Below, piece by piece: positions 42,086-50,100 of a stretch of DNA of 64,000 bases. This stretch comes from Endozoicomonas arenosclerae. GTDB taxonomy: Bacteria; Pseudomonadota; Gammaproteobacteria; Pseudomonadales; Endozoicomonadaceae. Position numbers and translations under genes: made by a program. Every line of letters starts with the position of its first letter. The stretch's first letter is position 1. Location: the NCBI RefSeq assembly GCF_001562015.1, contig NZ_LASA01000054.1:1-64000 (forward strand), given 5' to 3'. Below the pieces are notes generated by a model. That model was not told the origin of the DNA. It searched no databases and worked only from the letters and a program-made list of their open reading frames with translations.

Positions 42086-42449
42086 TCTTCAAAAAGCCCT
42101 ATATTTATAGGGCTTTTTGTCGTTCTGGGGTTGGTGTTTTTCCTGACCTCTGCCGGTTTTATAAGCATCCACTGTCTTGTAACTGCGTACTGGCAAAAAC
42201 CGTTAAAAAGCCCATTTTTAGCCATTTTCGGGCTATTTTCTCACTCTCTTCTCTTAATAACGTACTTCGGCCATTTTGAAGTACGCTATTTTATTTCCTC
42301 TTTAAAATCAGTTGGTTGCAGGCGCTTTCGAGGGGCTTGGACGGGTGTTTGGTTCGCACTTTAGTAGCGATATGTAGGGGGAACGGTCGGCGAATTTTTT
42401 TAAACAGTTTCTTGTCTATGATTAAGCTTTCAAAAGATCACTTGGAGTC
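42086..42449. other. Intergenic region at the left edge of the prophage
   Basis: Apart from the tRNA terminator this stretch holds no gene I can support. A weak open frame at 42131-42364 lacks a Shine-Dalgarno and family features. An inverted repeat CGTACTTC/GAAGTACG (42261-42268, 42278-42285) and AT-rich sequence follow. The left attachment site probably lies here or close by, but no repeat partner is visible. Confidence 0.5.
42091..42118 (+). terminator. Rho-independent terminator of the tRNA operon
   Basis: AAAAAGCCCTATA (42091-42103) and TATAGGGCTTTTT (42106-42118) form a 13-bp stem with a 2-base gap ending in a T-run, 5 bases after tRNA-Arg. Confidence 0.95.
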
Positions 42450-42767
42450 ATGATGGGCTTTGATACAGAACCCACTGGATACATAAAGACGGCGCTTTCT
42501 GATTTACAGGGAGCCTGGACGGTATTAAGAGAAAGCATTGTTGAACACTTTGGATTTCCAGACTCAGACAAGCTTCTGTTTCATGTTGACGAGGCCATGA
42601 GCTGGGAGTCAGTTAGGAACCTCAACAAGATGAAGGCAGCTCTGCTGTTGGTGCAGAATATTGCTAGCCAGACGGATTGCCCAACTGAAGTGAGAGAGTG
42701 GGTTGATGATGTTCGAGTCAGTTTCGATGAGACTCAAACAGCTATTGCTGAAGGGCGAGCAGAATAA
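42450..42767 (+). CDS. Small hypothetical protein at prophage edge
   Basis: 105 residues, acidic, mostly helical, no recognised domain (SDLQGAWTVLRESIVEHFGFP, NLNKMKAALLLVQNIASQ). Two adjacent ATGs at 42450 and 42453 follow GGAG. It converges with the recombinase-cassette gene and ends within a shared hairpin. It is the leftmost plausible gene of the prophage, or the rightmost of the host segment. Confidence 0.55.
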   Translation: MMGFDTEPTGYIKTALSDLQGAWTVLRESIVEHFGFPDSDKLLFHVDEAMSWESVRNLNKMKAALLLVQNIASQTDCPTEVREWVDDVRVSFDETQTAIAEGRAE

Positions 42768-42792
42768 ATACCCGAAGCTAATCTTCGGGTAT
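42768..42792. terminator. Bidirectional hairpin between convergent genes
   Basis: ATACCCGAAG (42768-42777) and CTTCGGGTAT (42783-42792) form a 10-bp stem with a 5-base loop between the stop codons of the two convergent genes, overlapping the last codons of the minus-strand gene. Confidence 0.7.
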
Positions 42793-43203
42793 TCCCAAAG
42801 CCTTCTTCTGCTCAGACCAGAGCAGTGGAAAAGGCTTCATGAAATCAGCCAGAGTCAGCCCTCCCAGACTTCTGCCGTCAATGATGGCTTCCTGAATGTC
42901 TGGCGATAAGGTAGTCAGGCGTAAGATCCGGGAGGCGTAGGTTTCGCTGTTAATCCCTTCCTTTTTAGCCAGCACTTTCAGGTGCTGCTCTTTGCCCGAT
43001 TCCAAAGCCTTCAACCATCGATGTGCCCTGACCAGAGCATTCCTCAAGGCTGGATCGACTTCTTCCAGTGCCGGACGACCATCGGGAGTGGTGATCTGGC
43101 TTTTGCCCTTGCGGCTGATGAACTTGATGGGGATATGCACCAGAATGCAGTTTTCATCTTCCAGATAGGTGCGAGTGGCTTTGCCGGTCACTTTTATGGC
43201 CAT
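42778..43203 (-). CDS. Recombinase-associated hypothetical protein, possible DNA-binding
   Basis: 141 residues. The N-terminal part is basic with a short beta-like segment (YLEDENCILVHIPIKFISRKGKSQITTPDGRP). The C-terminal part (HLKVLAKKEGINSETYASRILRLTTLSPDIQEAIIDG) looks like a KorB/ParB-type helix-turn-helix. It overlaps the 3' end of the serine recombinase by 10 bases and has AAGGAG before its ATG. Fixed linkage to a recombinase makes a recombination-directionality or regulatory role possible, but this is inference. Confidence 0.7.
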   Translation of the reverse strand: MAIKVTGKATRTYLEDENCILVHIPIKFISRKGKSQITTPDGRPALEEVDPALRNALVRAHRWLKALESGKEQHLKVLAKKEGINSETYASRILRLTTLSPDIQEAIIDGRSLGGLTLADFMKPFPLLWSEQKKALGIPED

Positions 43204-44537
43204 GTCACTTCTCCTTGTAGCTCGTTGGTAATGGAGGGTATCCCTTCCTGATGGAAGCGAATGTTGATGCCCTGCTGGTGGACGTCTATACGACTGACCA
43301 ACAGTTTCATCAAACGGCGCTGCTCTTCTGGAAACAGCAGGTTCCAGATGTCCGACAGTTCATTCAGGGCTTCTCGGACCTGATCTTCATTGAAGCTTTC
43401 CTGATCCGTCAGCATCTGCCAGGTGGTGAAAATAATCTCGGGCTGCTTCAGCAGATCCCGGAGATGCTCGACTACCAGAAACTCAATCTCCTTGGCAGGT
43501 ACGGTAGGCAGGGGCGAATATTTGTGACCGTGCTTCCGAGCCATGCTGCTGACGTAGTAGCGGTGCAGTTTGCCCTTGCTGCGGGTGGCCGTGGGTATCA
43601 GGGCTTCCTGTTCCGGCCCAAACAGAAAACCCCGCAGAAACGAACGTGTGTTGCGGTGTCGGCTGTCTGTCTGCCGGTTCGAACTGTTGCCCTGGAGAAT
43701 GGCCTCAACTTGCTCCCAGACCTCCGGTTTGATGAGGGCTTTGTGCTCACCGGGGTACCATTCTCCCTTGTGGCCGATCTCACCGATATAAAGCCGACTC
43801 TTCAGAAGCTTGTAGATCGCAGTTCGGGTGAACTTCTTGCTCCCGGCCACTTGACCACCCTTGCGCGGCAGGCGCTTGGTTCTAAAACCCATGTCGTTAA
43901 TCCGCTCAGCCGTCTCAATCTGGGAGCGGGTGTCAATAAAGGTCTTGAAGATCTCCCGGATAATCACCGCTTCCCCTTCATTGGGGATCAGCTTGCGATC
44001 AACCACGTCATAGCCCAAGGGTGGCGTACCGCCCATCCACTTGCCTTTCTTCTTGGAGAGCAGGAACTTGTCCCTGATTCGCTCACCGGTGACCTCCCGT
44101 TCAAACTGGGCAAACGACAAGAGTATGTTTAACGTCAGCCGTCCCATGCTGCTGGTGGTATTGAACTGTTGGGTGACAGCAACAAACGAAACATGATGCT
44201 TGTCGAACACTTCCACCAGCCGGGCAAAGTCAGCCAGCGACCTTGATAAGCGATCCACCTTGTAGACGACCACCACATCAATCTTGCCCGCTTCCACATC
44301 CTTCATTAATCGCTGAAGGGCAGGCCGCTCCATATTGCCACCGGAAAAGCCGCCATCGTCGTACTCATCGGGTACCAGAATCCAGCCTTCTTGTTTTTGG
44401 GAAGTGATGTAAGCTTCCCCGGCCTCCCGCTGGGCATGGAGTGAATTGAATTCCTGCTCCAATCCTTCTTCTGAGGATTTGCGGGTATAGACCGCACAAC
44501 GTTTGATGTCCTTAATCTTGCTCTTACTTTTGCCCAT
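43194..44537 (-). CDS. Large serine recombinase (site-specific integrase)
   Basis: 447 residues. The resolvase-type catalytic domain (about 12-155) starts CAVYTRKSSEEG with nucleophile Ser21, then VDRLSRSLADFARLVE and FAQFEREVTGERIRDK. The Recombinase domain (about 175-275) follows with PLGYDVVDRKLIPNEGEAVIIREIFKTF and TRTAIYKLLKSRLYIGEIGHKGEW. The zinc-ribbon region usually bearing Cys pairs (about 290-330) contains no cysteine here. The remainder is helical. It integrates and excises a mobile element at att sites, and is the probable integrase of the prophage. AAGGGAAG precedes the ATG. Confidence 0.92.
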   Translation of the reverse strand: MGKSKSKIKDIKRCAVYTRKSSEEGLEQEFNSLHAQREAGEAYITSQKQEGWILVPDEYDDGGFSGGNMERPALQRLMKDVEAGKIDVVVVYKVDRLSRSLADFARLVEVFDKHHVSFVAVTQQFNTTSSMGRLTLNILLSFAQFEREVTGERIRDKFLLSKKKGKWMGGTPPLGYDVVDRKLIPNEGEAVIIREIFKTFIDTRSQIETAERINDMGFRTKRLPRKGGQVAGSKKFTRTAIYKLLKSRLYIGEIGHKGEWYPGEHKALIKPEVWEQVEAILQGNSSNRQTDSRHRNTRSFLRGFLFGPEQEALIPTATRSKGKLHRYYVSSMARKHGHKYSPLPTVPAKEIEFLVVEHLRDLLKQPEIIFTTWQMLTDQESFNEDQVREALNELSDIWNLLFPEEQRRLMKLLVSRIDVHQQGINIRFHQEGIPSITNELQGEVTWP

Positions 44538-44985
44538 GGCTGCTTCCCTTTAATCCAAAAAACACCGGCCCCGACCAATGGCTACCTGTGATCAACTTGG
44601 CGATCCCAGAAAGACTCCTGTATATTTGACCCCGATATTCAAAGCCCTCTTTGGTGACAATCACCTCATGGGTTTCGTCCTCGTATTCTTTGGTAATCCT
44701 GGTGCCTGCTGGTGGCTTGTTGACTCGCGCTTTGGGGACGGGCTTGTCTTTAGCGGATGGTTTTTGCAGGCGCTGTAATCGACCTTTGTGTTTCTCGGAT
44801 AAGCTCCCCAGTTCCAGCTCCTGAACCCGAAAGGCCAATCGTTGTCGCAATAGTCGTTTATTCAGCTTGGGGGCATCGGTGCCATAGAGTTTCGGCCAAA
44901 GTTCCAGTAGCGTCTTGGTGGACATCTTCTGAATGGCAGCCACCTTGGCCGCCAGGCTTGATTGTTCGCGTAATTCATTCTTCAT
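44524..44985 (-). CDS. DUF2924 family protein
   Basis: About 153 residues from the ATG at 44985, which has AGGAG seven bases upstream; an ATG at 45039 is possible but weaker. LLELWPKLYGTDAPKLNKRLLRQRLAFRVQELELG and the C-terminal GTRITKEYEDETHEVIVTKEGFEYRGQIYRSLSGIAKLITGSHWSGPVFFGL are DUF2924 signatures. The family is repeatedly found directly before serine recombinases; its role is unknown. It overlaps the recombinase start by 14 bases and the upstream 67-residue gene by 11. Confidence 0.85.
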   Translation of the reverse strand: MKNELREQSSLAAKVAAIQKMSTKTLLELWPKLYGTDAPKLNKRLLRQRLAFRVQELELGSLSEKHKGRLQRLQKPSAKDKPVPKARVNKPPAGTRITKEYEDETHEVIVTKEGFEYRGQIYRSLSGIAKLITGSHWSGPVFFGLKGSSHGQK

Positions 44986-45178
44986 TGTGGGACTCCTGTC
45001 GTTGAACCTTATGAGACATACAGGCTCTGGTTCCGGCATTAGTCCAGTTATCTTTCTCTCTTTCGGCGTTATCCGGCTCTTGCTGCTTTATATACCGGCG
45101 CTCGATACCCACAGCCAGAATCTGGCAGATTGCCAGGGTGTTCGGATGTGGCTGGTGGTTTGATGGGTTTTTGTCCAT
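44975..45178 (-). CDS. Small hypothetical protein, first gene of recombinase cassette
   Basis: 67 residues, polar (MDKNPSNHQPHPNTLAICQI at the start), without a recognised domain. GGGAG is six bases before the ATG at 45178, and its stop overlaps the DUF2924 start by 11 bases. The coupling supports it as a real gene despite its size. Confidence 0.6.
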   Translation of the reverse strand: MDKNPSNHQPHPNTLAICQILAVGIERRYIKQQEPDNAEREKDNWTNAGTRACMSHKVQRQESHNEE

Positions 45179-45389
45179 GGTGTGCTCCCATCCCTGGGTG
45201 GTGCGAGTTTCTTTAAAGTGTTGCTGTAAAACTGACTGGAATCCATACCGAGGTAACTGGCTTGATCCGGTGTTTTCCAAGGGATTGACAGGCCGTGCAA
45301 TCGGGTACAAGATGATGCTGTATAAAAAAACAGTAGTTTAACGAGGTCGGGATGTAGCAGTAGGAAAAATTTAAAATCTGGAGGATCGG

Positions 45390-46547
45390 ATGCCCCACGT
45401 AAAGCGAGTCCTGAAATACGTTCGGGATGATTATTGTCGCAAACTTTTGAAGTTAACCGGAGTCACAAGAGCGCAAAGGATTATCGCTCAAGAACCGGAA
45501 ATCAGCACGACTGTCAATTTGTATGAAAAGCTCGATAAGAGACAGCGGCAGGATTTTAAAGACCTGGCCCGGCGTATCGACCAGATGACAGACGAAGTGG
45601 GTCAGGAGTTCCTGACTCGTCTGGTCAAAAACAGGGCCGAGTATCAAGCCCAGGGTGACCCTTACAATCAGGCGGCCTGGGTGCTTCTTCATGAACAGTC
45701 CATCTTTGCACAAGCTGAAAGTGAGCGCTTTGCCGATGAAGCCAGACTGACCGCCAAGTGGGACAGTTTCAGAGTACTCTCCAATGTTGATCAACTGCCG
45801 GATATTGAAGGTCTAAAGGAATACCTCACACAGCACTTTGGTGGCGATGATGAAGTGCTGGTGGAGTTGTTTGAACGTGAACGTCCTTGTATTGATGGCA
45901 CCACGGAAACCCTGCAGCAAGTGATGGTCTACCGGGAAGGTGTGCCCAGCCTGCTCAAAGAGGTCTCCAAAGAGAAGAAGGTTCTCCGGGAAACCATGGT
46001 CAGCCCCGCAAGAGAATACGCTTTTCTCTGGAACCCGAAAAAGAGAGAGCTGGAAGTGGTGACCCGCAAGAAGCAGGAGCGCGAGCAGCTGGCCCAGCTG
46101 TTCACCAGTAAAGGGCTGGGTATAGAGCAGGCTCCAGAGAAGCTGGAAAGAAGACTGCTAACGCTTGGTATCCTGAAGACCAAGCCTGTACTGCCATTCA
46201 CCCGGGAAGAAGGCATTGAGCAGGTATCCGTTTCTTATCTGAAGTTCAAATCGACTCGAACCAAAGCGGCCTATACCGTTCATTCTCCCGCCAGAAAAGC
46301 CCACGAGAAAGATGTGTATCGGGTAATGCAAGAGGATGAGGTGGAAAACTTTCGAAATGGTGATCAGTACTCTGTTGCTGAAGCCTCCATTGCCGTGAGG
46401 TTCAGAAAAAAAGAAGGGCAAAGTCGTGCGAACAGCACCACCATCATTCTGAAAGACCCTTGCACTTCCAATCTGCAGGATCTGACAGAGCGGGAGCGTT
46501 ATCTCAGCTGGAACAAACTCAAGGAGTGGGGACTGACTCATGACTGA
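45390..46547 (+). CDS. Hypothetical protein A of a coupled prophage pair
   Basis: 385 residues, no family recognised. Mostly alpha-helical and charged at the N terminus (YEKLDKRQRQDFKDLARRIDQMTDEVGQEFLTRLV). The central part carries FERERPCIDGTTETLQQVMVYREGVPSLL, followed by a basic segment and KRELEVVTRKKQEREQLAQLF. A strong GGAGGAT precedes the ATG at 45390. It overlaps the next gene by 8 bases (ATGA-type junction), so the two are translationally coupled. It resembles cargo carried in the accessory slot of phages; a defence or regulatory function is only a possibility. Confidence 0.7.
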   Translation: MPHVKRVLKYVRDDYCRKLLKLTGVTRAQRIIAQEPEISTTVNLYEKLDKRQRQDFKDLARRIDQMTDEVGQEFLTRLVKNRAEYQAQGDPYNQAAWVLLHEQSIFAQAESERFADEARLTAKWDSFRVLSNVDQLPDIEGLKEYLTQHFGGDDEVLVELFERERPCIDGTTETLQQVMVYREGVPSLLKEVSKEKKVLRETMVSPAREYAFLWNPKKRELEVVTRKKQEREQLAQLFTSKGLGIEQAPEKLERRLLTLGILKTKPVLPFTREEGIEQVSVSYLKFKSTRTKAAYTVHSPARKAHEKDVYRVMQEDEVENFRNGDQYSVAEASIAVRFRKKEGQSRANSTTIILKDPCTSNLQDLTERERYLSWNKLKEWGLTHD

Positions 46548-47526
46548 TACACTGGAATTACCCAAGAAACAGCGTTCATTTCGCTACCTGGCCGGTCTTT
46601 ATGAAACCGATTCTGAAACGGTTTTGAAAGCCTGTCTGGAAATGGGCAGACCCAATGAAGCTGCTGATATTATCAGCTCTGGCGCTTTGAGTCCGGGTGG
46701 TCTGGCTTATGAAATTCCCATCGATACCGACGACGGAGAACAATGGTTGGAAGTGATTGAGAGAAATCCGGAGCATGAGCCAGGAGTCTTTACTTGTTAC
46801 TGTGTTTCCGAAGGCTTTATTGAGATCACTGAAGAACAGCAGAGGCAGTACAAGTACGACCGGGACTGGTTAATTAAGGTGCTCAAGACCCATCTGAAGT
46901 TGTCTGGGGAACAAGTCACGGTGATTCCTGAACAGTTAGAGTGGCTGGGAAATATTCATGTTGATGGGCAGCCCTACCAAATTCTGCTTGCCAGACACCT
47001 GACCAGCATGAGCGGTTTCAAAAGCATTTATCAGGGATTGGAGAGCTGGCAGAAAAAGGCCTCTGGCGTTGTTCTCACGGTATCCGAGCGGTTTGACCAT
47101 CTGCTTCCTCTGCCTGGAGGGTATCCGATCGTGTCGATTATGTCGTTACTGTCTTCTGATGATCCTTGTGAAATGGATGCCCAAAAGCTGAAAGACGTAC
47201 TACGAGCAACCTTCCAGCCTGAGGTGGAGTCACTGGAAGTCCAGTGGGAATACTATGGTAGTCAAGGTCGATTTGAGGCAAGTGGCCGAGAGCCGTGGAA
47301 TATACGTGGTGGTCAGCGCTGCAAGGTGGCCAGCATGATTTATGATGCCTGGTTGGCAGGGAACCGGGGAGTCACGACCGATCAGATTAGAGAAGAAGGC
47401 ATTGGCTATACACGCCCAAGTAACTGTTTTGGTGACAGCGAACAGTGGCAAGAGTATATCCAGTATGATAACCGATTGTGGAGCTTAAAAGCCAAAGCCC
47501 GATCCAGAAGAAAAATGACTCCATAA
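46540..47526 (+). CDS. Hypothetical protein B of a coupled prophage pair
   Basis: 328 residues, no family recognised. The middle region (WLIKVLKTHLKLSGEQVTVIPEQLEWLGNIHVDGQPYQILLAR) and the C-terminal part (GGQRCKVASMIYDAWLAGNRGVTTDQI, then a helix-turn-helix-like segment) suggest a nucleic-acid-related fold, but no catalytic motif is evident. Translation is coupled to the preceding gene. Confidence 0.7.
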   Translation: MTDTLELPKKQRSFRYLAGLYETDSETVLKACLEMGRPNEAADIISSGALSPGGLAYEIPIDTDDGEQWLEVIERNPEHEPGVFTCYCVSEGFIEITEEQQRQYKYDRDWLIKVLKTHLKLSGEQVTVIPEQLEWLGNIHVDGQPYQILLARHLTSMSGFKSIYQGLESWQKKASGVVLTVSERFDHLLPLPGGYPIVSIMSLLSSDDPCEMDAQKLKDVLRATFQPEVESLEVQWEYYGSQGRFEASGREPWNIRGGQRCKVASMIYDAWLAGNRGVTTDQIREEGIGYTRPSNCFGDSEQWQEYIQYDNRLWSLKAKARSRRKMTP

Positions 47527-47587
47527 TGAAATTTTAGTCCCAAAAAATTATTATCATTTCTGCACTTAGTACTATGGAAAATGAGTG

Positions 47588-49168
47588 ATGGATACTCCTA
47601 CAGTTACAGCCCTTCTTATACTGCTTGCTCCTTTGGGCATTGCTGCATTATTTTGGTGGAAAAACAAACAATCCACAGAAAAAATCTCTGAGCTTCAGTC
47701 TGAAAAAGAGGCTCTCTTACACCTCAAAAAATACGAAGCCATAGTTGATGCTGAGTCAGAAGCCAGAGGTATTATTTCTCAAGCAAGAAAAGATGCAGAA
47801 CAAATTGTTAATGATGCTGCCAAGCGATTAAATGACGCTAAGCTCAAAGCTGAGAACAGAGAGAAAGAAGCAAATGTTGCTCATGAGAGGATTGTAAAAG
47901 AGGCGAGAGAGAATCTTAAAAAGGCAAAGGAGAAAGCGGAGCAGACTATGCAGGAAGCTTTTACCAATGCGGATAAAATCGTCAAACAAGCAGAAGAAAA
48001 TGCCCGAGAAATTGCTGGTGAGGCTCTTGAGGCTAAATCTAAGGCTGATACTTTTGAGAAAAAAGCCAAGGCCATGAAAAATATCATTGATGGCTATGGG
48101 AATGAATACCTTATTGCAAATCAAACAGTTCTTGATGATTTGGCTGAGGAGTTTAGTCATAAGGATGCTGGTGTTGAACTTAAAAAATCCAGATATTTTA
48201 CAAAAACGCTTGTTACCAAAAGTAGGGCGGCTCTCTGTGACTATGCGGAAGTAAACCGAAAAGAAACAGCTATAAGGTTTGTTCTGGATGCATTCAACGG
48301 TAAAGTTGATACTGCTTTGGCAAAAGTAAAGCATGATAATTATGGGAAGTTAGAGGCTGAAATAAAAGATGCATTTGCTCTTGTAAATGGAAATGGCAGA
48401 GCTTTCAGAAATGCTCGTATATCTGATGAATACTTAAATGCCAGACTTGATGAATTAAAATGGGCTGTGGCAGTTAATGAACTAAAGCTTCAGGAGAGAG
48501 AAGAGCAGCGCCAAATAAAAGAAGCTATCAGGGAAGAAGAAAAAGCAAGAAGAGAGATGGAAAAAGCCATCAGGGAGGCAGAGAAAGAAGAGAAAATGCT
48601 TCAGAAAGCTATGGAAAAAGCTCGCAAGGAGCTTGAGAAAGCGAGTGAAGAGGAAAAGCTCAAGTTTGAAGAGCAACTATCAGCCCTCCAAAGTCAGCTT
48701 GAAGAAGCAGAAGCCAAAAACCAAAGAGCGATATCAATGGCTCAGCAGACTCGAAGAGGTCATGTGTATGTGATTTCTAACATTGGGTCATTTGGTGAAG
48801 ATATTCATAAGATTGGTTTGACTCGTCGATTAGAGCCTATGGATCGGGTAAAAGAGCTTGGTGATGCGAGTGTACCATTCGACTTCGATGTTCATGCAAT
48901 GATCTACTCTGAAGACGCTCCAAAGCTCGAAAAAGAACTCCATAAAGTCTTTGAGTCACAACAAGTAAATAAAGTTAACTACAGGAAAGAGTTTTTTAGG
49001 GTTAATGTATCCGATATCAAGAATAAAATTGATGAAATGGATATAGAAGCACACTGGACGATGAAGGCTGAAGCCAAGGAGTACCGTGAAACTCTGGCTA
49101 TAGAAAATCATAGTGGTTCAGAATCCAGTTATGAACAGCCATCAGTCCAACAAGTTATGTCAGCTTAA
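47588..49168 (+). CDS. DUF4041 / T5orf172 (GIY-YIG-like) protein with N-terminal membrane helix
   Basis: 526 residues. A hydrophobic helix (TALLILLAPLGIAALFWW) at the N terminus is followed by a long coiled coil (about 25-180), a DUF4041-like middle (DGYGNEYLIANQTVLDDLAEEFSHKDAGVELKKSR), a second coil (about 300-385), and a C-terminal T5orf172/Mug113 domain (RRGHVYVISNIGSFGEDIHKIGLTRRLEPMDRVKELGDASVPFDF). The last has the GIY-YIG fold order: VYVIS strand, then KIGLTRR with the catalytic-type Arg. Such domains occur in phage and defence-associated nucleases. ATG 47588 has GGA upstream; a GTG precedes it. Base composition appears more AT-rich than its neighbours. Confidence 0.85.
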   Translation: MDTPTVTALLILLAPLGIAALFWWKNKQSTEKISELQSEKEALLHLKKYEAIVDAESEARGIISQARKDAEQIVNDAAKRLNDAKLKAENREKEANVAHERIVKEARENLKKAKEKAEQTMQEAFTNADKIVKQAEENAREIAGEALEAKSKADTFEKKAKAMKNIIDGYGNEYLIANQTVLDDLAEEFSHKDAGVELKKSRYFTKTLVTKSRAALCDYAEVNRKETAIRFVLDAFNGKVDTALAKVKHDNYGKLEAEIKDAFALVNGNGRAFRNARISDEYLNARLDELKWAVAVNELKLQEREEQRQIKEAIREEEKARREMEKAIREAEKEEKMLQKAMEKARKELEKASEEEKLKFEEQLSALQSQLEEAEAKNQRAISMAQQTRRGHVYVISNIGSFGEDIHKIGLTRRLEPMDRVKELGDASVPFDFDVHAMIYSEDAPKLEKELHKVFESQQVNKVNYRKEFFRVNVSDIKNKIDEMDIEAHWTMKAEAKEYRETLAIENHSGSESSYEQPSVQQVMSA

Positions 49169-49200
49169 GTCTGAACTACTCCAATAAAGATCTCACCATA

Positions 49201-49230
49201 AATAAGGCTGCATTATTAAGCAGCCTTATT
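49201..49230 (+). terminator. Rho-independent terminator after DUF4041 gene
   Basis: AATAAGGCTGC (49201-49211) and GCAGCCTTATT (49220-49230) form an 11-bp stem with an 8-base loop, followed by TATTTCTTG. Confidence 0.85.
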
Positions 49231-49420
49231 TATTTCTTGCTATTTGAAAAGTGATACAGCGCGTTAGCGTTACTGCCTTGTAGATTACATGCTGATTTTT
49301 TTGTGATTTTTTAAGAAAAAAAGCGTCGTCTCCGTTCTGTCTCCGCCCCATCTCCGCTCTGTCTACGCCGACTGTCCCATGATTGTTCCTGCCTTTGGAA
49401 AAAACAAGAAGGAGCATGAA

Positions 49421-49636
49421 ATGGAAGTGCAACACCTGAGCCAGAAAGAACTGGCAGACCGCTGGAGGCTCAGCCCCTATACGCTGGAGAAGTGGCGTAT
49501 GAGAGGGCTGGGGCCGCGTTATATCAAACTGGGCAACCGGGTCATCTACCGGCTGGTGGACATTGAAGCTCACGAAGCTTCCCATACCCATGCGGGTACA
49601 TCGCAGCCATTACCCTGTCAGGGAGGTGAAGTATGA
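49421..49636 (+). CDS. AlpA/MerR-like helix-turn-helix protein (excisionase or regulator)
   Basis: 71 residues from ATG 49421 (AAGGAG upstream). LSQKELADRWRLSPYTLEKWRMRGLGPRYIKLGNRVIYRLVDIEAHEAS has the HTH_17/excisionase form: two helices, the recognition helix with W-R, then the wing. Such proteins act as recombination-directionality factors or as regulators of phage genes. It overlaps the next gene (ATGA), opening the early/replication operon. Confidence 0.85.
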   Translation: MEVQHLSQKELADRWRLSPYTLEKWRMRGLGPRYIKLGNRVIYRLVDIEAHEASHTHAGTSQPLPCQGGEV

Positions 49637-50100
49637 CTACGGAGTTGGAAAACATTCAGGGCATGGGAGTTGCTGAACTGGCAGCCCGTTCCGGCGAAGA
49701 GCTGGTGGTTTTGTTAAACGATGTCGAGAAGGCCATGAGCCAGCTGACTGTCCAGAAAATGTGGCTGGAGTCAGTGGTCGCCTATAAATACGTCTACCGG
49801 GCATCGCAGATTCGATCCGAGCTGCAGCAGGACTTTGGGACGATCAGTTTTGATGACGAAGGAACGCGTGTGCTGGTGGATCTGCCCAGGGAAGTCAGCT
49901 GGGATCAGTCACAACTGAAGGCTATAGCCCAGAGAATTCAGGAGCAGGGCGAAGACCCCAGCGAGTTCCTGGATATTGAGTACTCAGTGTCGCAGGAGAA
50001 GTTTGATCAGTGGCCTCAAGAGATTCGTCGATCCTTTGAGCCAGCCTTACAAATCAAGCAGGGACGTTGCACCTACAAGCTGGTGGGAGGTGGTCAATGA
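49633..50100 (+). CDS. Hypothetical phage protein in replication operon
   Basis: 155 residues, acidic N terminus and helical (MGVAELAARSGEELVVLLNDVEKAMSQL), later RVLVDLPREVSWDQSQLKAIAQRIQEQGEDPSEF and EIRRSFEPALQIKQGRCTYKL. No family recognised. Strong GGGAGGTGA upstream; ATGA overlaps on both sides show it belongs to the operon with the ATPase and the ssDNA-binding-like gene. Confidence 0.75.
   Translation: MTTELENIQGMGVAELAARSGEELVVLLNDVEKAMSQLTVQKMWLESVVAYKYVYRASQIRSELQQDFGTISFDDEGTRVLVDLPREVSWDQSQLKAIAQRIQEQGEDPSEFLDIEYSVSQEKFDQWPQEIRRSFEPALQIKQGRCTYKLVGGGQ

Noticed and set aside
42131-42364. Short plus-strand frame after the tRNA terminator
   Set aside because: No Shine-Dalgarno, no domain; it begins just beyond the terminator and has composition typical of non-coding sequence.
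43251-44132. Plus-strand open frame antisense to the serine recombinase
   Set aside because: Shadow of a clearly real recombinase; composition and residues lack any family pattern.
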